Shown here piece by piece: positions 8,242 through 18,699 of a DNA stretch of 64,000 nt (within the stretch, counting starts at the first letter, position 1; every line of letters starts with the position of its first letter). Origin of the DNA: Crenobacter luteus. Its GTDB lineage: Bacteria > Pseudomonadota > Gammaproteobacteria > Burkholderiales > Chromobacteriaceae. A program made the translations under genes and the position numbers. A model generated the notes under the pieces. The model ran no database searches. It saw only the letters and a program-made list of their open reading frames with translations, and was not told the DNA's origin. The DNA lies in the NCBI RefSeq assembly GCF_004345725.1, contig NZ_SLXG01000011.1, forward strand, positions 1 through 64,000, written 5' to 3'.

Positions 8242-10032
8242 TCAGCTGTCTGCCGGGCCGCCGGCTTGGGTGCGGCTCAGCAACAGAGCCCAGAGCAATC
8301 GCTTCTCTTCCGGGCTTAGACCTTCGTGTTGACTCTTCAGTTTTAACTCGTCCAGCTGCGCGTCGTTCAAGACGCGCCACAAACGCGCGACCCCCTCGCG
8401 GAAACCCTCGCGGTCGGCCTCGTCCGGCTCGGCGAACTCGCTCGCTTCCTTAAGCGCGTGGTTCAGGATGCTGTCGATCAGCGCGTGGTAGGGGGTGTCG
8501 CGCAGGCTCTCGACCAGTTGCCCTGTCGACGGCGGCACCTCGTAGCCCTGCAGGCGCTCGACCAGCATCGCGAAACAGGCGGCCTCGTCGGTGAGTGGCA
8601 CGCTATCGGGGATCACGATGTCGGCGGCCCAGCCCGGGTTCATCAGCAGCCAGCGGATCTGGCGCCGCACGATCGGCGTCACGTCGCGCCGCTGCGACTG
8701 CGCCGGCAGGCGGAACTCGCGCCTGCCGCGCGGCGCCGCCGGCTTGCCCTGCCCGCTCAGCACGTCCAGTTCGTCGAGCGTCACGCCGGCCAGCTCGGCC
8801 AACCTTTTTTTGACGATCAGCCCCAGGGCCGGCGCGGCGATCTGCGCCAGCAGCGGCGACGCGAGCTTGAGCAGATGCGCGCGCCCCTCGGGCGACTCCA
8901 TGTCGACGCGGCGCGTCAACTCCTGGGTGAAGTACACCGACAGCGGCAGACTGTCGGCCAACAATCTCTCTTCGAAGCGTTCGGCGCCGAATTCGCGCAC
9001 GAAGCTGTCCGGGTCGTGCTCGGCCGGCAGGAACAAAAAGTGCAGCGCCTTGCCGTCGACGAGAAAAGGCAGGCTGTTTTCCAGCGCCCGCCACGCCGCC
9101 TTCTGCCCGGCCGCGTCGCCGTCGAAGCAGAAATAGACGTCGTCGGCGTGGCGCAGCAACTTCTTCACATGCTCGCCGGTGGTGGCGGTGCCGAGCGTCG
9201 CCACCGCGTAGCCGACGCCGTGCTGCGCCAGCGCGACCACGTCCATATAGCCCTCGACCACCAGCACGCGGTTCTTGTCGCGGATCGCCTGGCGCGCCTC
9301 GTACAGGCCGTACAGCTCGCGGCCCTTCTCGAACAGCGGCGTCTCGGGCGAATTCAGGTACTTGGGCTCGCCCTTGCCGAGCACGCGGCCGCCGAAGCCG
9401 ATGATCGCGCCGCGCTGGTTGCGGATCGGGAACATCACCCGCTCGCGGAAGCGGTCGTAGCGCTTGCCTTCTTCGCCGGCGATCACCAGCCCGACCTCCT
9501 CGAGCCGAGCGTCCTGATAGTCGGGAAACACCTCGGCCAACCCTTGCCAGCCGGCCGGCGCGTACCCGAGGCCAAAGCGGGCGGCGACCTCGCCGGTCAG
9601 GCCTCGGCCTTTCAGGTAAGTGATTGCATTGGGGGCGGTTTTCAACTGCTGGCGGTAAAACTGCGCGGCCCGCTCGAGCAGGTCCTCGAGGCTGACCGCG
9701 CGCTCGCGCGCGGCGCGCGTCGCCTCGGGGTTGGCCGAGCGCACCTCCGGCACAGGCATGCCCATCTGCTCGGCCAACAGGCGCACCGAGTCGACGAAGC
9801 CCAGCCCCTGGTACTCCATCACGAAGCCGATCGCCGAACCGTGCGCGCCGCAGCCGAAGCAGTGATAGAACTGCTTGGCCGGGCTGACGGTGAACGACGG
9901 CGACTTTTCCTTGTGGAAGGGGCAGCAGGCCAGGTAGTTCTGACCGGCCTTCTTGAGCGGGACGTAGCGGTCCACCACGTCGACGATGTCGACGCGGGAC
10001 AGCAACTGGTCGATGAAGTCCTGCGGGATCAT
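8242..10032 (-). CDS. dnaG: DNA primase DnaG
   Basis: 596 residues. It synthesises RNA primers at the replication fork in partnership with the replicative helicase. The N-terminal CHC2 zinc finger is clear (CPFHKEKSPSFTV then FHCFGCG-type CFGCGAHGSA, residues 37-65). The TOPRIM core includes VVEGYMDVVALAQHG and FCFDGDAAGQKA. The C-terminal part is the helicase-binding domain. It starts 9 bp after yqeY in the macromolecular synthesis operon. Three repeat-family copies lie in the gene (8794 reading RLAEL, 9532 reading GLAE, 9728 reading SANP). Confidence 0.96.
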   Translation of the reverse strand: MIPQDFIDQLLSRVDIVDVVDRYVPLKKAGQNYLACCPFHKEKSPSFTVSPAKQFYHCFGCGAHGSAIGFVMEYQGLGFVDSVRLLAEQMGMPVPEVRSANPEATRAARERAVSLEDLLERAAQFYRQQLKTAPNAITYLKGRGLTGEVAARFGLGYAPAGWQGLAEVFPDYQDARLEEVGLVIAGEEGKRYDRFRERVMFPIRNQRGAIIGFGGRVLGKGEPKYLNSPETPLFEKGRELYGLYEARQAIRDKNRVLVVEGYMDVVALAQHGVGYAVATLGTATTGEHVKKLLRHADDVYFCFDGDAAGQKAAWRALENSLPFLVDGKALHFLFLPAEHDPDSFVREFGAERFEERLLADSLPLSVYFTQELTRRVDMESPEGRAHLLKLASPLLAQIAAPALGLIVKKRLAELAGVTLDELDVLSGQGKPAAPRGRREFRLPAQSQRRDVTPIVRRQIRWLLMNPGWAADIVIPDSVPLTDEAACFAMLVERLQGYEVPPSTGQLVESLRDTPYHALIDSILNHALKEASEFAEPDEADREGFREGVARLWRVLNDAQLDELKLKSQHEGLSPEEKRLLWALLLSRTQAGGPADS

Positions 10033-10041
10033 CCGCGCCGA

Positions 10042-10488
10042 TCAGCCGGCCAGACGGGCCTTGATCGCCGCCGACACCTTGGCCATGTCGGCGCGGCCGG
10101 CCATCTTCGGCTTCACCAGCCCCATCACCTTGCCCATGTCGGCGACGCCGGCAGCGCCGCTCTCGGTCACCGCGGCGTCGATCAGCGCGGCGATCTCGTC
10201 GTCGCTCAACGGCTGCGGCAGGTAGGCGGCCAGCACGGCCATCTCGGCGCGCTCCTTGTCGGCCAGATCCTGGCGCGACGCGGCCTCGTACTGGGCGATC
10301 GAGTCGCGGCGCTGCTTCTGCATCTTGTCGACCAGCGCGACGATCGCGGCGTCGTCGAGTTCGACGCGCTCGTCGACCTCCTTCTGCTTGATCGCGGCCA
10401 ACAGCAGGCGGATGGCGGCGAGGCGTTCGGCGTCCTTGGCCTTCATCGCGGCCTTCATGTCGTCGCTGATACGGGTCTTCAGGCTCAT
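10042..10488 (-). CDS. yqeY: GatB/YqeY domain-containing protein
   Basis: 148 residues from MSLKTRISDDMKAAMKAKD. The all-helical YqeY fold is shared with the tail of the GatB amidotransferase subunit and is thought to bind tRNA; its cellular role is not settled. Typical family motifs KQKEVDERVEL and YLPQPLSDDEI are present. It sits between rpsU and dnaG, as is common in beta- and gammaproteobacteria. Confidence 0.93.
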   Translation of the reverse strand: MSLKTRISDDMKAAMKAKDAERLAAIRLLLAAIKQKEVDERVELDDAAIVALVDKMQKQRRDSIAQYEAASRQDLADKERAEMAVLAAYLPQPLSDDEIAALIDAAVTESGAAGVADMGKVMGLVKPKMAGRADMAKVSAAIKARLAG

Positions 10489-10559
10489 GGGATATCTTTC
10501 TCGGAACGGATCGATGAGGCGCGCCGGCGCGGGATCGGCGCGCACCGTGCACAAAAGCC

Positions 10560-10587
10560 AAGACCGCAGGCCGGGGCCTGCGGTCTT
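10560..10587 (-). terminator. Internal terminator/attenuator after rpsU
   Basis: A perfect 13-bp inverted repeat (AAGACCGCAGGCC at 10560-10572, GGCCTGCGGTCTT at 10575-10587) is followed on the minus strand by GGCTTTTG. A partial terminator between rpsU and dnaG is characteristic of this operon and lets rpsU be expressed above dnaG and rpoD. Confidence 0.75.
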
Positions 10588-10611
10588 GGATTCACGCCTG
10601 ACGCGAAGCTC

Positions 10612-10824
10612 TTAGTAGAGTTTCGGCGGCAGCTGCTGGCTGCGCAGACGCTTGAAGTGGCGCTTCACGGCGGCAGCGGCTTTGCGCTTGCGCTCGGCGG
10701 TCGGCTTCTCGTAGAACTCACGGGCGCGCAACTCGGTCAGCAGACCGGTTTTCTCGACGGAGCGCTTGAAGCGACGCATGGCTACTTCGAACGGCTCGTT
10801 CTCTTTGACGCGAATGATCGGCAT
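10612..10824 (-). CDS. rpsU: 30S ribosomal protein bS21
   Basis: 70 residues, the usual length, [22 protein letters not shown] with the basic C-terminus [17 protein letters not shown]. It binds the 30S platform near the anti-Shine-Dalgarno sequence and helps initiation. It is the first gene of the macromolecular synthesis operon, with a promoter just upstream and a hairpin just downstream. Confidence 0.97.
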   Translation of the reverse strand: MPIIRVKENEPFEVAMRRFKRSVEKTGLLTELRAREFYEKPTAERKRKAAAAVKRHFKRLRSQQLPPKLY

Positions 10825-10872
10825 GGGCTGAAATCCTTAAATTCTTGTAGAGCGTTGAACTCTAAAAACAAT

Positions 10873-10901
10873 ATTCTAGCAAGTTGCGCGGGAATAGAAA
10901 A
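10873..10901 (-). promoter_or_regulatory. Candidate rpsU operon promoter
   Basis: On the minus strand an extended -10 (TGCTAGAAT; hexamer at 10873-10878) is preceded after 17 bp by a weak -35, TTTTCT (10896-10901). The leader to the rpsU start is about 45 nt. It is the only good -10 in the gap between thiG and rpsU. Confidence 0.55.
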
Positions 10902-10942
10902 CCCTGCAACCGATATGACAAGCCAACTGTGCGGTTTGCGCC

Positions 10943-11737
10943 TCAGGACTTGTGCGAAGCAATCACCCCCTCGCTTGGCGAGCTGGGCGTCGCACTGTAA
11001 AAGCGTTTAGGCATGCGGCCGGCCAGATAGGCTTCCCGCCCGGCCTCGACCCCCATTTTCATCGCGCGCGCCATCCGCACCGGGTCACGGGCGGCGGCGA
11101 TCGCGGTATTCATCAGCACGCCGTCGCAACCGAGCTCCATCGCGATCGCCGCGTCGGACGCGGTGCCGACGCCGGCGTCGACCAGCACCGGCACGCGGCT
11201 CTGCTCGATGATGAGCTGCAGGTTCCACGGGTTCAGGATCCCCATGCCGGAGCCGATCAGGCTCGCCAGCGGCATGATCGCGCAGCAGCCGATGTCCTCG
11301 AGCTCGCGGGCGATGATCGGGTCGTCCGAGGTGTAGACCATCACGTCGAAGCCCTCGCCGACCAGCACTTCGGCGGCCTTCAGGGTTTCCCTGACGTTCG
11401 GGTACAGATTGCCCGGATCGCCCAGCACCTCGAGCTTCACCAGACGGTGGTCGTCCAGCAGTTCACGCGCCAGACGCAGCGTGCGGATCGCGTCGTCGGC
11501 GCTGTAGCAGCCGGCGCTGTTCGGCAGCAGCGTGTAGCGCCCCTTGGGCAGCGCGCTCAGCAGGTTGGGCGTGTTCGGGTCCTGCCCGAGGTTCACGCGG
11601 CGGATCGCCACGGTGACGATCTCGCAACCGGAAGCGTCGAGCGCCCGCGCGGTTTCGTCGAAATCCTTGTATTTGCCGGTACCCACCAGCAGCCGCGAAC
11701 CGTATTCGCGGCCCGCGATCACGAGCTTGTCGTCCAC
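10943..11737 (-). CDS. thiG: Thiazole synthase ThiG
   Basis: 264 residues from a GTG start preceded by AAGGAG. It forms the thiazole phosphate of thiamine from deoxyxylulose phosphate, dehydroglycine and the ThiS thiocarboxylate. A (beta/alpha)8 fold is indicated. The Schiff-base Lys is probably in [10 protein letters not shown], and the phosphate site lies near [11 protein letters not shown] and [12 protein letters not shown]. It follows thiS by about 90 bp on the same strand. ThiH/ThiO and the other thi genes are not in the window. Confidence 0.95.
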   Translation of the reverse strand: MDDKLVIAGREYGSRLLVGTGKYKDFDETARALDASGCEIVTVAIRRVNLGQDPNTPNLLSALPKGRYTLLPNSAGCYSADDAIRTLRLARELLDDHRLVKLEVLGDPGNLYPNVRETLKAAEVLVGEGFDVMVYTSDDPIIARELEDIGCCAIMPLASLIGSGMGILNPWNLQLIIEQSRVPVLVDAGVGTASDAAIAMELGCDGVLMNTAIAAARDPVRMARAMKMGVEAGREAYLAGRMPKRFYSATPSSPSEGVIASHKS

Positions 11738-11827
11738 CCGTTGACTCCTTCCTGTCGGTTCTGTCTCTTTTGTGTAAGTCCCGCGCGCGCCGTGTTGTCG
11801 TTGTTGTCGTCGCCGCGCCCGTCGCGC

Positions 11828-12034
11828 TCAGCCGCCGCCGACCGCCACGACCACCTCGAGGCGGTCGCCCTCGGCCAACGTCTGCTCGGCGTGCCGGCTG
11901 CGCGGCACGATCTCGCCGTTGCACTCGACGGCGATGCGCTGGCCGGTGAGGCCGAGCGCGACGAGCAGGTCGTGTACCGAGGACACGCCGTCGAAACTGC
12001 GCGCCTCGCCGTTGACGTAAATATTCAATGTCAT
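11828..12034 (-). CDS. thiS: Sulfur carrier protein ThiS
   Basis: 68 residues with a ubiquitin-like fold ([20 protein letters not shown]) and the essential C-terminal Gly-Gly (VVVAVGGG), which becomes a thiocarboxylate that donates sulfur to ThiG. The ATG overlaps the spoT stop (ATGA at 12031-12034), so it is translationally coupled to the stringent-response gene, an unusual pairing. Confidence 0.93.
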   Translation of the reverse strand: MTLNIYVNGEARSFDGVSSVHDLLVALGLTGQRIAVECNGEIVPRSRHAEQTLAEGDRLEVVVAVGGG

Positions 12035-14184
12035 CTCCTCTCCACCCGCTGCACGAAGGGCACCTGGCCGACCGCGGCCAACACCTGCTCGAGGTGGGCG
12101 AGGTCTTCGACCTGCAGGCGGAAATGAATGTGGATGTAGCCGTCGCCACCGTGGGTGTCCTGGGTGTCGACCGACTCGATGTTGGCCGAGGCGTTCGAGA
12201 TCGCCGCCGCGATCTCGGCCAGCGAACCGCGCTCGTTGCGCGCGATCACGCTGACGTTGACACCGAACATGCGGTCCTTCTGCGCGTCCCAGGTCACCTC
12301 GAGCAGCTTCTCGGCGTCGACCTTGCGCACGTTGGCGCAGTTGCTGCGGTGGATCACCAGCCCCTGGCCCTTGGTCATCACGCCGACGATCTCGTCGCCG
12401 GCGATCGGGTGGCAGCAACCGGACAGGTGGACCGCGCCGCTCTCGGTGCCGCGGATGGTGACCGGGCCGACGCGCACCGCCTCGCCGAGCCGCTCGCCGG
12501 CCAGTTCGACCAGACGACGCGCGGCGACCACCGGCAAGAGCTTGCCGACGCCGATGTCGGTCAGCACGTCGGCGAAGGCGTGTCCGCCGTAGGCCTGCAG
12601 GTAGGCGGCGCGCAGCTCGTCGCCGAGCTGCAACGGCGGCGACGACAATGCGGCGAGCGCCTGCTTGAGGAGCCGCTCGCCCAGCTGGGTCGCCTCGCTC
12701 TTTTGCAGGCCCTTCAGATAGTTGCGGATGCCGGAGCGCGCACGCCCGCTGGCGACGAAGTTCAGCCACGACGGGTTGGGCTTGGCCTGCGTCGCGGTGA
12801 TGACCTCGATCGTGTCGCCGTTCCTGAGCACGGTGCGCAGCGGCACCAGCGTGTGGTTGACGCGCGCGGCGATGCAGCGATGGCCGACGTCGGTGTGCAC
12901 CGCGTAGGCGAAGTCGACCGGCGTCGAGCCCTGCGGCAGCACCATGATCTTGCCCTTCGGGGTGAACACGTACACCTCGTCCGGGAACAGGTCGATCTTG
13001 ATGTGCTCGAGGAACTCGATCGCGTCGTCGCTCTCGGCCTGGATGTCGAGAATGCTCTGCAGCCACTGGTGGGTGCGCTGCTTGGCCTCGTCGAGCGAGC
13101 CGTCGCCGCTCTTGTACATCCAGTGCGACGCGACGCCCGCCTCGGCGACGCCGTTCATCTCGCGGGTGCGGATCTGGATCTCGACCGGCGTGCCGTAGGG
13201 GCCGAACAGCGTCGTGTGCAGGCTCTGGTAGCCGTTGCCCTTCGGGATCGCGATGTAGTCCTTGAACTTGCCGGGAATCGGCTTGTACAGGCTGTGCAGC
13301 GCGCCGAGCGCCAGATAGCAGCTGGGCACGTCGTTGACGATCACCCTAAAGCCGTAGATGTCGAGCACCTCGGAGAACGACAGGTGCTTTTCCTGCATCT
13401 TGCGGTAGATGCTGTGCAGGTTCTTCTCGCGCCCCTTGATTACCGCCTCGATATTGCACTCGACCAGCTTCTGGCTGATCGCGCGCAGGATCTTGCTGAC
13501 CACCTCGCGACGGTTGCCGCGCGCGGCGCGCACCGCCTTAGACAGCACGTGGTAGCGGTGCGGATGCAGGTGCTTGAACGCCAGATCCTGCAGTTCGCGG
13601 TAGATCTTGTTCAGGCCGATGCGGTTGGCGATCGGCGCGTAGATCTCCAGCGTTTCGAGCGCGATGCGCTTGCGCTTGTCCTCGCGCATCGCGTCGAGCG
13701 TGCGCATATTGTGTAGACGGTCGGCCAGCTTGACGAGGATGACGCGGATGTCGCGCGCCATCGCCAACACCATCTTGCGAAAGTTCTCCGCCTGCGCCGC
13801 CTCCTTGGTCTCGTACTCGAGCCGCTCGAGCTTGGAGAGACCGTCGACCAGGTCGGCGATGGTCTTGCCGAACTCGCCGATCAGCGTCGGCTTGGTGACG
13901 CCGGTGTCCTCCAGCGTGTCGTGCAGCAGCGCGGCTGCCAGGCCCTGCGCATCCAGCCGCCACTCGATCAGCAGGGTCGCGACCGCCAGCGGATGGGTGA
14001 TGTAGGGCTCGCCGCTCTTGCGCGCCTGCCCTTCGTGCGCGTCGCGGCTGACGACGAAGGCGCGCCGCAGCATCGCGACATCCTCCGGCTTGAGGTAACG
14101 CCCCGCCGCCGAGAAAAAGGCCTCGGCGTCGGCGTCGATCAGCGCTTTGTAATCGATGGCGGAGACGGGGACTTCAGACGTCAT
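12031..14184 (-). CDS. spoT: Bifunctional (p)ppGpp synthase/hydrolase SpoT
   Basis: 717 residues. The intact HD-type hydrolase site ([10 protein letters not shown], around residue 85, and ADRLHNMRT) marks a bifunctional SpoT/Rel rather than hydrolase-dead RelA. The synthetase domain ([23 protein letters not shown]) is present, then TGS ([19 protein letters not shown]) and a C-terminal ACT domain ([21 protein letters not shown]). It sets the alarmone level in nutrient stress. It follows rpoZ by 40 bp in the classical gmk-rpoZ-spoT order. Confidence 0.96.
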   Translation of the reverse strand: MTSEVPVSAIDYKALIDADAEAFFSAAGRYLKPEDVAMLRRAFVVSRDAHEGQARKSGEPYITHPLAVATLLIEWRLDAQGLAAALLHDTLEDTGVTKPTLIGEFGKTIADLVDGLSKLERLEYETKEAAQAENFRKMVLAMARDIRVILVKLADRLHNMRTLDAMREDKRKRIALETLEIYAPIANRIGLNKIYRELQDLAFKHLHPHRYHVLSKAVRAARGNRREVVSKILRAISQKLVECNIEAVIKGREKNLHSIYRKMQEKHLSFSEVLDIYGFRVIVNDVPSCYLALGALHSLYKPIPGKFKDYIAIPKGNGYQSLHTTLFGPYGTPVEIQIRTREMNGVAEAGVASHWMYKSGDGSLDEAKQRTHQWLQSILDIQAESDDAIEFLEHIKIDLFPDEVYVFTPKGKIMVLPQGSTPVDFAYAVHTDVGHRCIAARVNHTLVPLRTVLRNGDTIEVITATQAKPNPSWLNFVASGRARSGIRNYLKGLQKSEATQLGERLLKQALAALSSPPLQLGDELRAAYLQAYGGHAFADVLTDIGVGKLLPVVAARRLVELAGERLGEAVRVGPVTIRGTESGAVHLSGCCHPIAGDEIVGVMTKGQGLVIHRSNCANVRKVDAEKLLEVTWDAQKDRMFGVNVSVIARNERGSLAEIAAAISNASANIESVDTQDTHGGDGYIHIHFRLQVEDLAHLEQVLAAVGQVPFVQRVERR

Positions 14185-14224
14185 TGCAAGCGAAGGGATG
14201 AGCGTGCCGGGACGGATGGGCCGA

Positions 14225-14431
14225 TCAGGCCTTGCCGCGGTTCAGGACTTCCTTGCCGACGTGGCCGGCGGAAATCTCGCGCAGCGCGACCACGGTCGGC
14301 TTGTGGCGGCCGCCCTCGACGAAGGCGGTCGCGCCGGACGCCAGCTGGCGCGCGCGGTAGGCGGCGGCCAGGGTCAGGTCGAAGCGGTTCTCGATGCGGT
14401 CGAGGCAGTCATCAACGGTAATACGGGCCAT
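14225..14431 (-). CDS. rpoZ: RNA polymerase omega subunit RpoZ
   Basis: 68 residues, [30 protein letters not shown]-type sequence typical of omega. It chaperones the beta' subunit into RNA polymerase and, with beta', forms one ppGpp-binding site. It lies between gmk and spoT. Confidence 0.96.
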   Translation of the reverse strand: MARITVDDCLDRIENRFDLTLAAAYRARQLASGATAFVEGGRHKPTVVALREISAGHVGKEVLNRGKA

Positions 14432-14507
14432 TGTCGTTCCTTGAATGTAAAGCCGCCGTTCAGGCGAAAACTATATAAAAAACCGGCGTATCGACCAAGC
14501 ACCCCGA

Positions 14508-15134
14508 TCAGGGCGCGGTCTTCATCGACGCGATCAGCGCCGCGTGGCGGGTCAGCTGCTTAGTCGCGCGCAGGCGTTCGGCGCGAATGATGCTGATCAG
14601 GTCCTGCTTGGCAACCTCGATGTCGTCGTTGACCAACACGTACTCGAAATTGCCGACGTGGTCGATTTCGGAGCGGACCACCGCGAGGCGGCGCTCGATC
14701 ACCTCGTCGCTGTCGGTCGCCCGGCCGCGCAAGCGCGCCTCCAGCTCGTCGAGCGACGGCGGCAGGATGAAAATGCTGATCGCCTCGGGGAAGGCCTCGC
14801 GCACCTGCTGCGCTCCCTGCCAGTCGATTTCGAGCAGGATGTCGTCGCCCTCGGCCAACCTTTCGCGAATCCACAGCGAACTGGTGCCGTAGTAGCGGCC
14901 GTAGACCTCGGCGTGCTCGAGGAACTCCCCCCGTTCCAGGCGCGCGAGGAAAGCGTCGCGATCGACAAAATGATAGTGCACGCCGTCTACCTCGCCCTCA
15001 CGCGGCGCACGCGTCGTGTAGGAGACCGACAGCTTCACACCGGGTTCGGCGGCGAGCAAGGCGGCGACCAGCGTGGTTTTACCGGCGCCGGACGGGGCCG
15101 TGACGATATAGATGTTACCACCGGGCTTGGCCAT
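14508..15134 (-). CDS. gmk: Guanylate kinase
   Basis: 208 residues. It phosphorylates GMP to GDP. The P-loop APSGAGKTTLV is at residues 13-23, and the GMP-binding segment (SYTTRAPREGEVDGVHYHF) follows. It heads the gmk-rpoZ-spoT-thiS-thiG group. A copy of the dispersed repeat at 14850 encodes R-L-A-E. Confidence 0.96.
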   Translation of the reverse strand: MAKPGGNIYIVTAPSGAGKTTLVAALLAAEPGVKLSVSYTTRAPREGEVDGVHYHFVDRDAFLARLERGEFLEHAEVYGRYYGTSSLWIRERLAEGDDILLEIDWQGAQQVREAFPEAISIFILPPSLDELEARLRGRATDSDEVIERRLAVVRSEIDHVGNFEYVLVNDDIEVAKQDLISIIRAERLRATKQLTRHAALIASMKTAP

Positions 15135-15242
15135 GATCGTTGCGATAGTCTGTAAAGATTAATTTTTCAGAATACCACAACCGTCCCCGCTGAATAAGCG
15201 CACACGGGAAAATCCCAAGCCAGGCCGCGCCGCCGCCCGGGC

Positions 15243-15275
15243 AAAAAAACAAACCCTCCGCCCTAAGGCGGAGGG
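15243..15275 (-). terminator. Terminator of the purine permease gene
   Basis: CCCTCCGCC (15254-15262) pairs with GGCGGAGGG (15267-15275). On the minus strand it is followed by TTTGTTTTTTT, a classic Rho-independent terminator between the permease gene and gmk. Confidence 0.85.
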
Positions 15276-15326
15276 TGAGACTTGCCCGGCGCGACGCTGC
15301 CGCCGCGCCTTTGGACGGGGGCGCGA

Positions 15327-16706
15327 TCAGATCGCCCAGCCGCCCGCGTAGAACACCGCCAGCGCCACCGCGATCAGCACGGTACCGACGTTGAGCTTCT
15401 TGAATTCGCCACCGACGATGCGGCCGACGACGAGGGTGCAGAAGCCGAGCATGATGCCGGTCACGATGTTGCAGGTCAGCACGATGAACACCGCGCACAC
15501 CAGACCCGCCATCGCGTCGATCATGTCGTCCATGTGCAGCTTGCTGATGCTGCCCAGCATCAGGAGGCCGACGTACATCAGCGCGGGAGCGGTCGCGTAC
15601 GACGGCACCAGGGCGGCCAGCGGCGAGAAGAAGATCACCACCAGGAACAGCAGACCCACGACCACGGCGGTCAGGCCGGTCTTGGCGCCGGCGGCCACGC
15701 CGGCGGCCGATTCGATATAGGCAGCCGCCGGGGCGCCACCAAAGAAGCCGGCGAAGATCGAGCTCACCGAGTCGGTGGTCAGCGCCTTGTTGCCGTTGAT
15801 GATCTGGCCGTCCTTGTCGAGCTGGCCGGCCTGACCCGCGACGGCGCGGATGGTGCCGGTCGCGTCGAAGATGGCGGTCATCACCAGCGCGAGCACGCTC
15901 GGGATCACGGCGGCCGTCAGCGCGCCCTGGATGTCCATCGAACCGATCAGCGACTGACCCGCAGCGCCGAGGCTAGGCATCGCGAACACGCCGGAGAACT
16001 TCACCGCCGGGTCGAAGGCCAGGCCGACGAGCGAGATCGCGACGATCACCAGCAGAATGCCACCCGGCACGCGCAGGCGCTCCATGCCGAAGATCGCGGC
16101 CAGCCCCAGCAGGGACATGTAAACCGGGAAGGCGGTGATGTCGCCCAGGTGCACCGGCAGGCCCGGGTGCGGATTCTTGATCACCAGACCCACGCCGTTG
16201 GCGGCGATCAGCAGCAGGAACAGACCGATGCCGACGCCGGTGCCGTGCGCGATGCCGGCCGGCAGGTTGCGCAGGATCCAGGTACGCACACCGGTCACGG
16301 TGATCGCGGTGAATACCACACCCATCAGGAACACGGCGCCCAGCGCCACCTGCGGCGACAGACCCTTGCCGAGCACCAGACCGAAGGCGGTGAAGGCGGT
16401 CAGCGAGATCGCGCAGCCGACGGCCAGCGGCAGCTTGGCCCACAGCCCCATCAACAGGGAGCCGAAGGCGGTGGTCAGGCACACGGCGACGAACACCGCG
16501 CTCTTGTCGAAGCCCGCCTCACCCAGCATGCCCGGCACGACGATGACCGAATAGACCATCGCCAGGAAGGTGGTGACACCCGCGATCACCTCTTGGCGCT
16601 GCGTACTGCCGCGCGCGGTGATCTGGAAATATTGATCGAGTTTGCCTCTGCCCGCAGAAGCCCCCACCCCGGCACCAGTCAACGGCTGGCAATCTTGTTC
16701 ATTCAT
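15327..16706 (-). CDS. NCS2-family adenine/guanine/hypoxanthine permease (AzgA-type)
   Basis: 459 residues with about a dozen membrane segments. The N-terminal block [20 protein letters not shown], the [19 protein letters not shown] stretch and the [13 protein letters not shown] region are characteristic of the PbuG/AzgA branch of NCS2 proton symporters. It imports purine bases. The start is preceded by AAAGGAG. It is divergent from apt, which salvages adenine, so the two probably serve the same pathway from a long shared control region. Confidence 0.9.
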   Translation of the reverse strand: MNEQDCQPLTGAGVGASAGRGKLDQYFQITARGSTQRQEVIAGVTTFLAMVYSVIVVPGMLGEAGFDKSAVFVAVCLTTAFGSLLMGLWAKLPLAVGCAISLTAFTAFGLVLGKGLSPQVALGAVFLMGVVFTAITVTGVRTWILRNLPAGIAHGTGVGIGLFLLLIAANGVGLVIKNPHPGLPVHLGDITAFPVYMSLLGLAAIFGMERLRVPGGILLVIVAISLVGLAFDPAVKFSGVFAMPSLGAAGQSLIGSMDIQGALTAAVIPSVLALVMTAIFDATGTIRAVAGQAGQLDKDGQIINGNKALTTDSVSSIFAGFFGGAPAAAYIESAAGVAAGAKTGLTAVVVGLLFLVVIFFSPLAALVPSYATAPALMYVGLLMLGSISKLHMDDMIDAMAGLVCAVFIVLTCNIVTGIMLGFCTLVVGRIVGGEFKKLNVGTVLIAVALAVFYAGGWAI

Positions 16707-17714
16707 GATACAGCTCCTTTATCAGCGTGCTGAAACGGCCGGCAATCCGTCCGTCATCAGGTTTGCTCTCATGTCTTACGTGTTTGTGAACAAGGGAAAG
16801 GTCAGACAAAGCCATGCGGCCCGCGCTTCTCTTTTTCCCTGCAGTTTGCAATTGCAACCGGAGCGGCACGGAGGGATCACCCCCGCAAACAACCCCGATA
16901 GTTTGGGCTGAAGCGAGCAGAAGGGAAAGCGCAGGAGGGACAAGGACAAGCGCAGCGCCCGTATCAGGCACGCCGCGACATCGCCACCCACGCCGCCGAC
17001 GCGGCGCGGACGCGCGCCATCCCGATGCGGGACGGTACGAGTTTTCTCCTCCTGGACGGTCGGCGCCGCCAAGCGGTCGCGACCCTCTCTTTCTCTTTGC
17101 AGAACACGCTCCCGAACGGAACTCTTTTTATCGTTGGTTTCCGTTACACCTCGGGTTGATCGGCCAACCCTAGTCGGGCGCCGAGTCGTGAACTTATCTT
17201 ACAAGGAAGATACTTTTTTGCACAACCGATTCTGTGCCCGGCCGTTTCGCGGGCCACCGCCACGAAAAAAATCGCCAAAACACGGAAAAACACGCACAAA
17301 TTCGGCAAAAATTGCACAAAAATATGTTGCAAAATCACCCATCACCCGAGCCGTCACCGCCATCGCCACCCGAATTGCCGCCAGAAAAGCCGCTTCGGCG
17401 GCGCGGATGGCTGCCCCCTCCGCCGCCGTAGCGGTCGCATATCGACAAACTTGGCGATAACAGCCTGACAATACAAAACAAAAAGAAATAACGACCACCC
17501 GGCTCGCGCAAGAAAAAGCGCCTTCACAGTCTCTTTTTATAAAGCAAAGCACGGGCGCGGCCGCCCCACCCGTTTCGCCGGGCATCGCATACCCCACCTG
17601 CCCCGCACCCGGCAGACCAAGCCGACGCGCTGCTGGCGGCCGTGGCATGGCTTTTAGTCTAGACTGGCAGGGTTTTCCTTTCCTGCGCCGTTCGCCGGCC
17701 GCGACGAGTTGCCC
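16707..17714. other. 1-kb divergent intergenic region between the permease and apt genes
   Basis: I find no convincing gene here; ORFs in it lack ribosome-binding sites and family resemblance. It holds a perfect palindrome TTGCAATTGCAA (16846-16857), a markedly AT-richer stretch (about 17200-17340) and a GC-rich repetitive stretch (17340-17450). Promoters for both genes must lie here, but I could not fix them, and I see no recognisable purine riboswitch. An unannotated small RNA or long leader is possible. Confidence 0.5.
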
Positions 17715-18266
17715 ATGCCAACCTCCTTCGACTACGCCACCCATCTGAAGAGCGCGATCCGCACCGTGCCCGACTGGCCGCAGCCGGGCGTGATGTTCCG
17801 CGACATCACGCCGCTGCTGCAAACCCCTAGGACCTTCCGGCTGCTGATCGACGTGTTCGTGCACCGCTACATGGACGCCGACGTCGACCTGATCGCCGGG
17901 CTCGACGCACGCGGCTTCATCATCGGCTCGGTGCTCGCCTACGAACTGAACCTCGGCTTCGTGCCGATTCGCAAAAAGGGCAAGCTGCCGTTCACCACGG
18001 TGGCCGAGGAGTACGAACTCGAGTACGGCAACGCCACCGTCGAGATGCACACCGACGCCTGTCGCGCCGGCGACCGCGTCGTGCTGGTCGACGACCTGGT
18101 CGCGACCGGCGGCACGATGATGGCCGGCTACAAGCTGCTGCAAAAGCTCGGCGCCGAGGTGGTCGAGGCCGCCGCGATCATCGAGTTGCCCGAACTGAAG
18201 GGCGGCGAGCTGATCCGCACCGCCGGCCTGCCGCTCTACACCGTATGCAGCTTCGACGGCGAGTAG
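17715..18266 (+). CDS. apt: Adenine phosphoribosyltransferase
   Basis: 183 residues from ATG 17715; a TTG two codons upstream extends the frame but is not needed. It converts adenine and PRPP to AMP. Apt hallmarks are [15 protein letters not shown] near the N-terminus and the PRPP loop [15 protein letters not shown]. It is divergent from the purine permease across a 1-kb region. Confidence 0.95.
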   Translation: MPTSFDYATHLKSAIRTVPDWPQPGVMFRDITPLLQTPRTFRLLIDVFVHRYMDADVDLIAGLDARGFIIGSVLAYELNLGFVPIRKKGKLPFTTVAEEYELEYGNATVEMHTDACRAGDRVVLVDDLVATGGTMMAGYKLLQKLGAEVVEAAAIIELPELKGGELIRTAGLPLYTVCSFDGE

Positions 18267-18284
18267 CTCGATACCGGCAACGAA

Positions 18285-18309
18285 AACGGCCGCCCTCGGG
18301 GCGGCCGTT
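18285..18309. terminator. Bidirectional hairpin between apt and the DUF3149 gene
   Basis: AACGGCCGCCC (18285-18295) pairs with GGGCGGCCGTT (18299-18309), 11 bp. It lies between convergent genes. No long T-run follows, so termination strength is uncertain. Confidence 0.65.
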
Positions 18310-18332
18310 CTGCCTAGGTGCTCGCTGTCGGG

Positions 18333-18506
18333 TCAGCCCGCCTGCGGGCCTTGCCGGTGGGCGCGCCGCCGCTCGGCCTCCTCGGCCTCGCGCGCCTTGC
18401 TGATGAACAACCACACGCAATAACTGACCATGCCGGTCGCGACGACGATGGTGAGCAGGCTCAGAATGCCCACGTAGGACGACAGCAGCTCTTTCCACAA
18501 TTCCAT
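18333..18506 (-). CDS. Small DUF3149-type membrane protein
   Basis: 57 residues from MELWKELLSS, chosen over a longer reading because the shorter form matches the family and follows a plausible ribosome-binding site. One membrane helix (about residues 13-37, ILSLLTIVVATGMVSYCVW) is followed by a charged tail rich in E/R. DUF3149 proteins are short single-span membrane proteins of unknown function common in betaproteobacteria. Confidence 0.7.
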   Translation of the reverse strand: MELWKELLSSYVGILSLLTIVVATGMVSYCVWLFISKAREAEEAERRRAHRQGPQAG

Positions 18507-18699
18507 GGTCTTGCCCTTTCCCGCATCGCCGGTCTCGCGACCGGCTTCGTGTATGGATACCACTGCAGGATAAGGAGGCGGGCCGCACCCGGCCTTGACC
18601 CAAGTCAAGCATCATAAGCATGCCAAAGACGGCGCGGCCATGCCTTCAAAGCCGTCGTTTCACACATTCCGCAGCAATCCGGAAAACCCTGCCCCAAAC

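Noticed and set aside
16707-16800. Purine riboswitch before the NCS2 permease
   Set aside because: I cannot find the conserved junction and loop sequences of the purine aptamer in the leader.
17134-17460. Basic 108-codon plus-strand ORF in the permease-apt gap
   Set aside because: No ribosome-binding site, low-complexity A/R/K-rich C-terminus and no recognisable family; left as intergenic.
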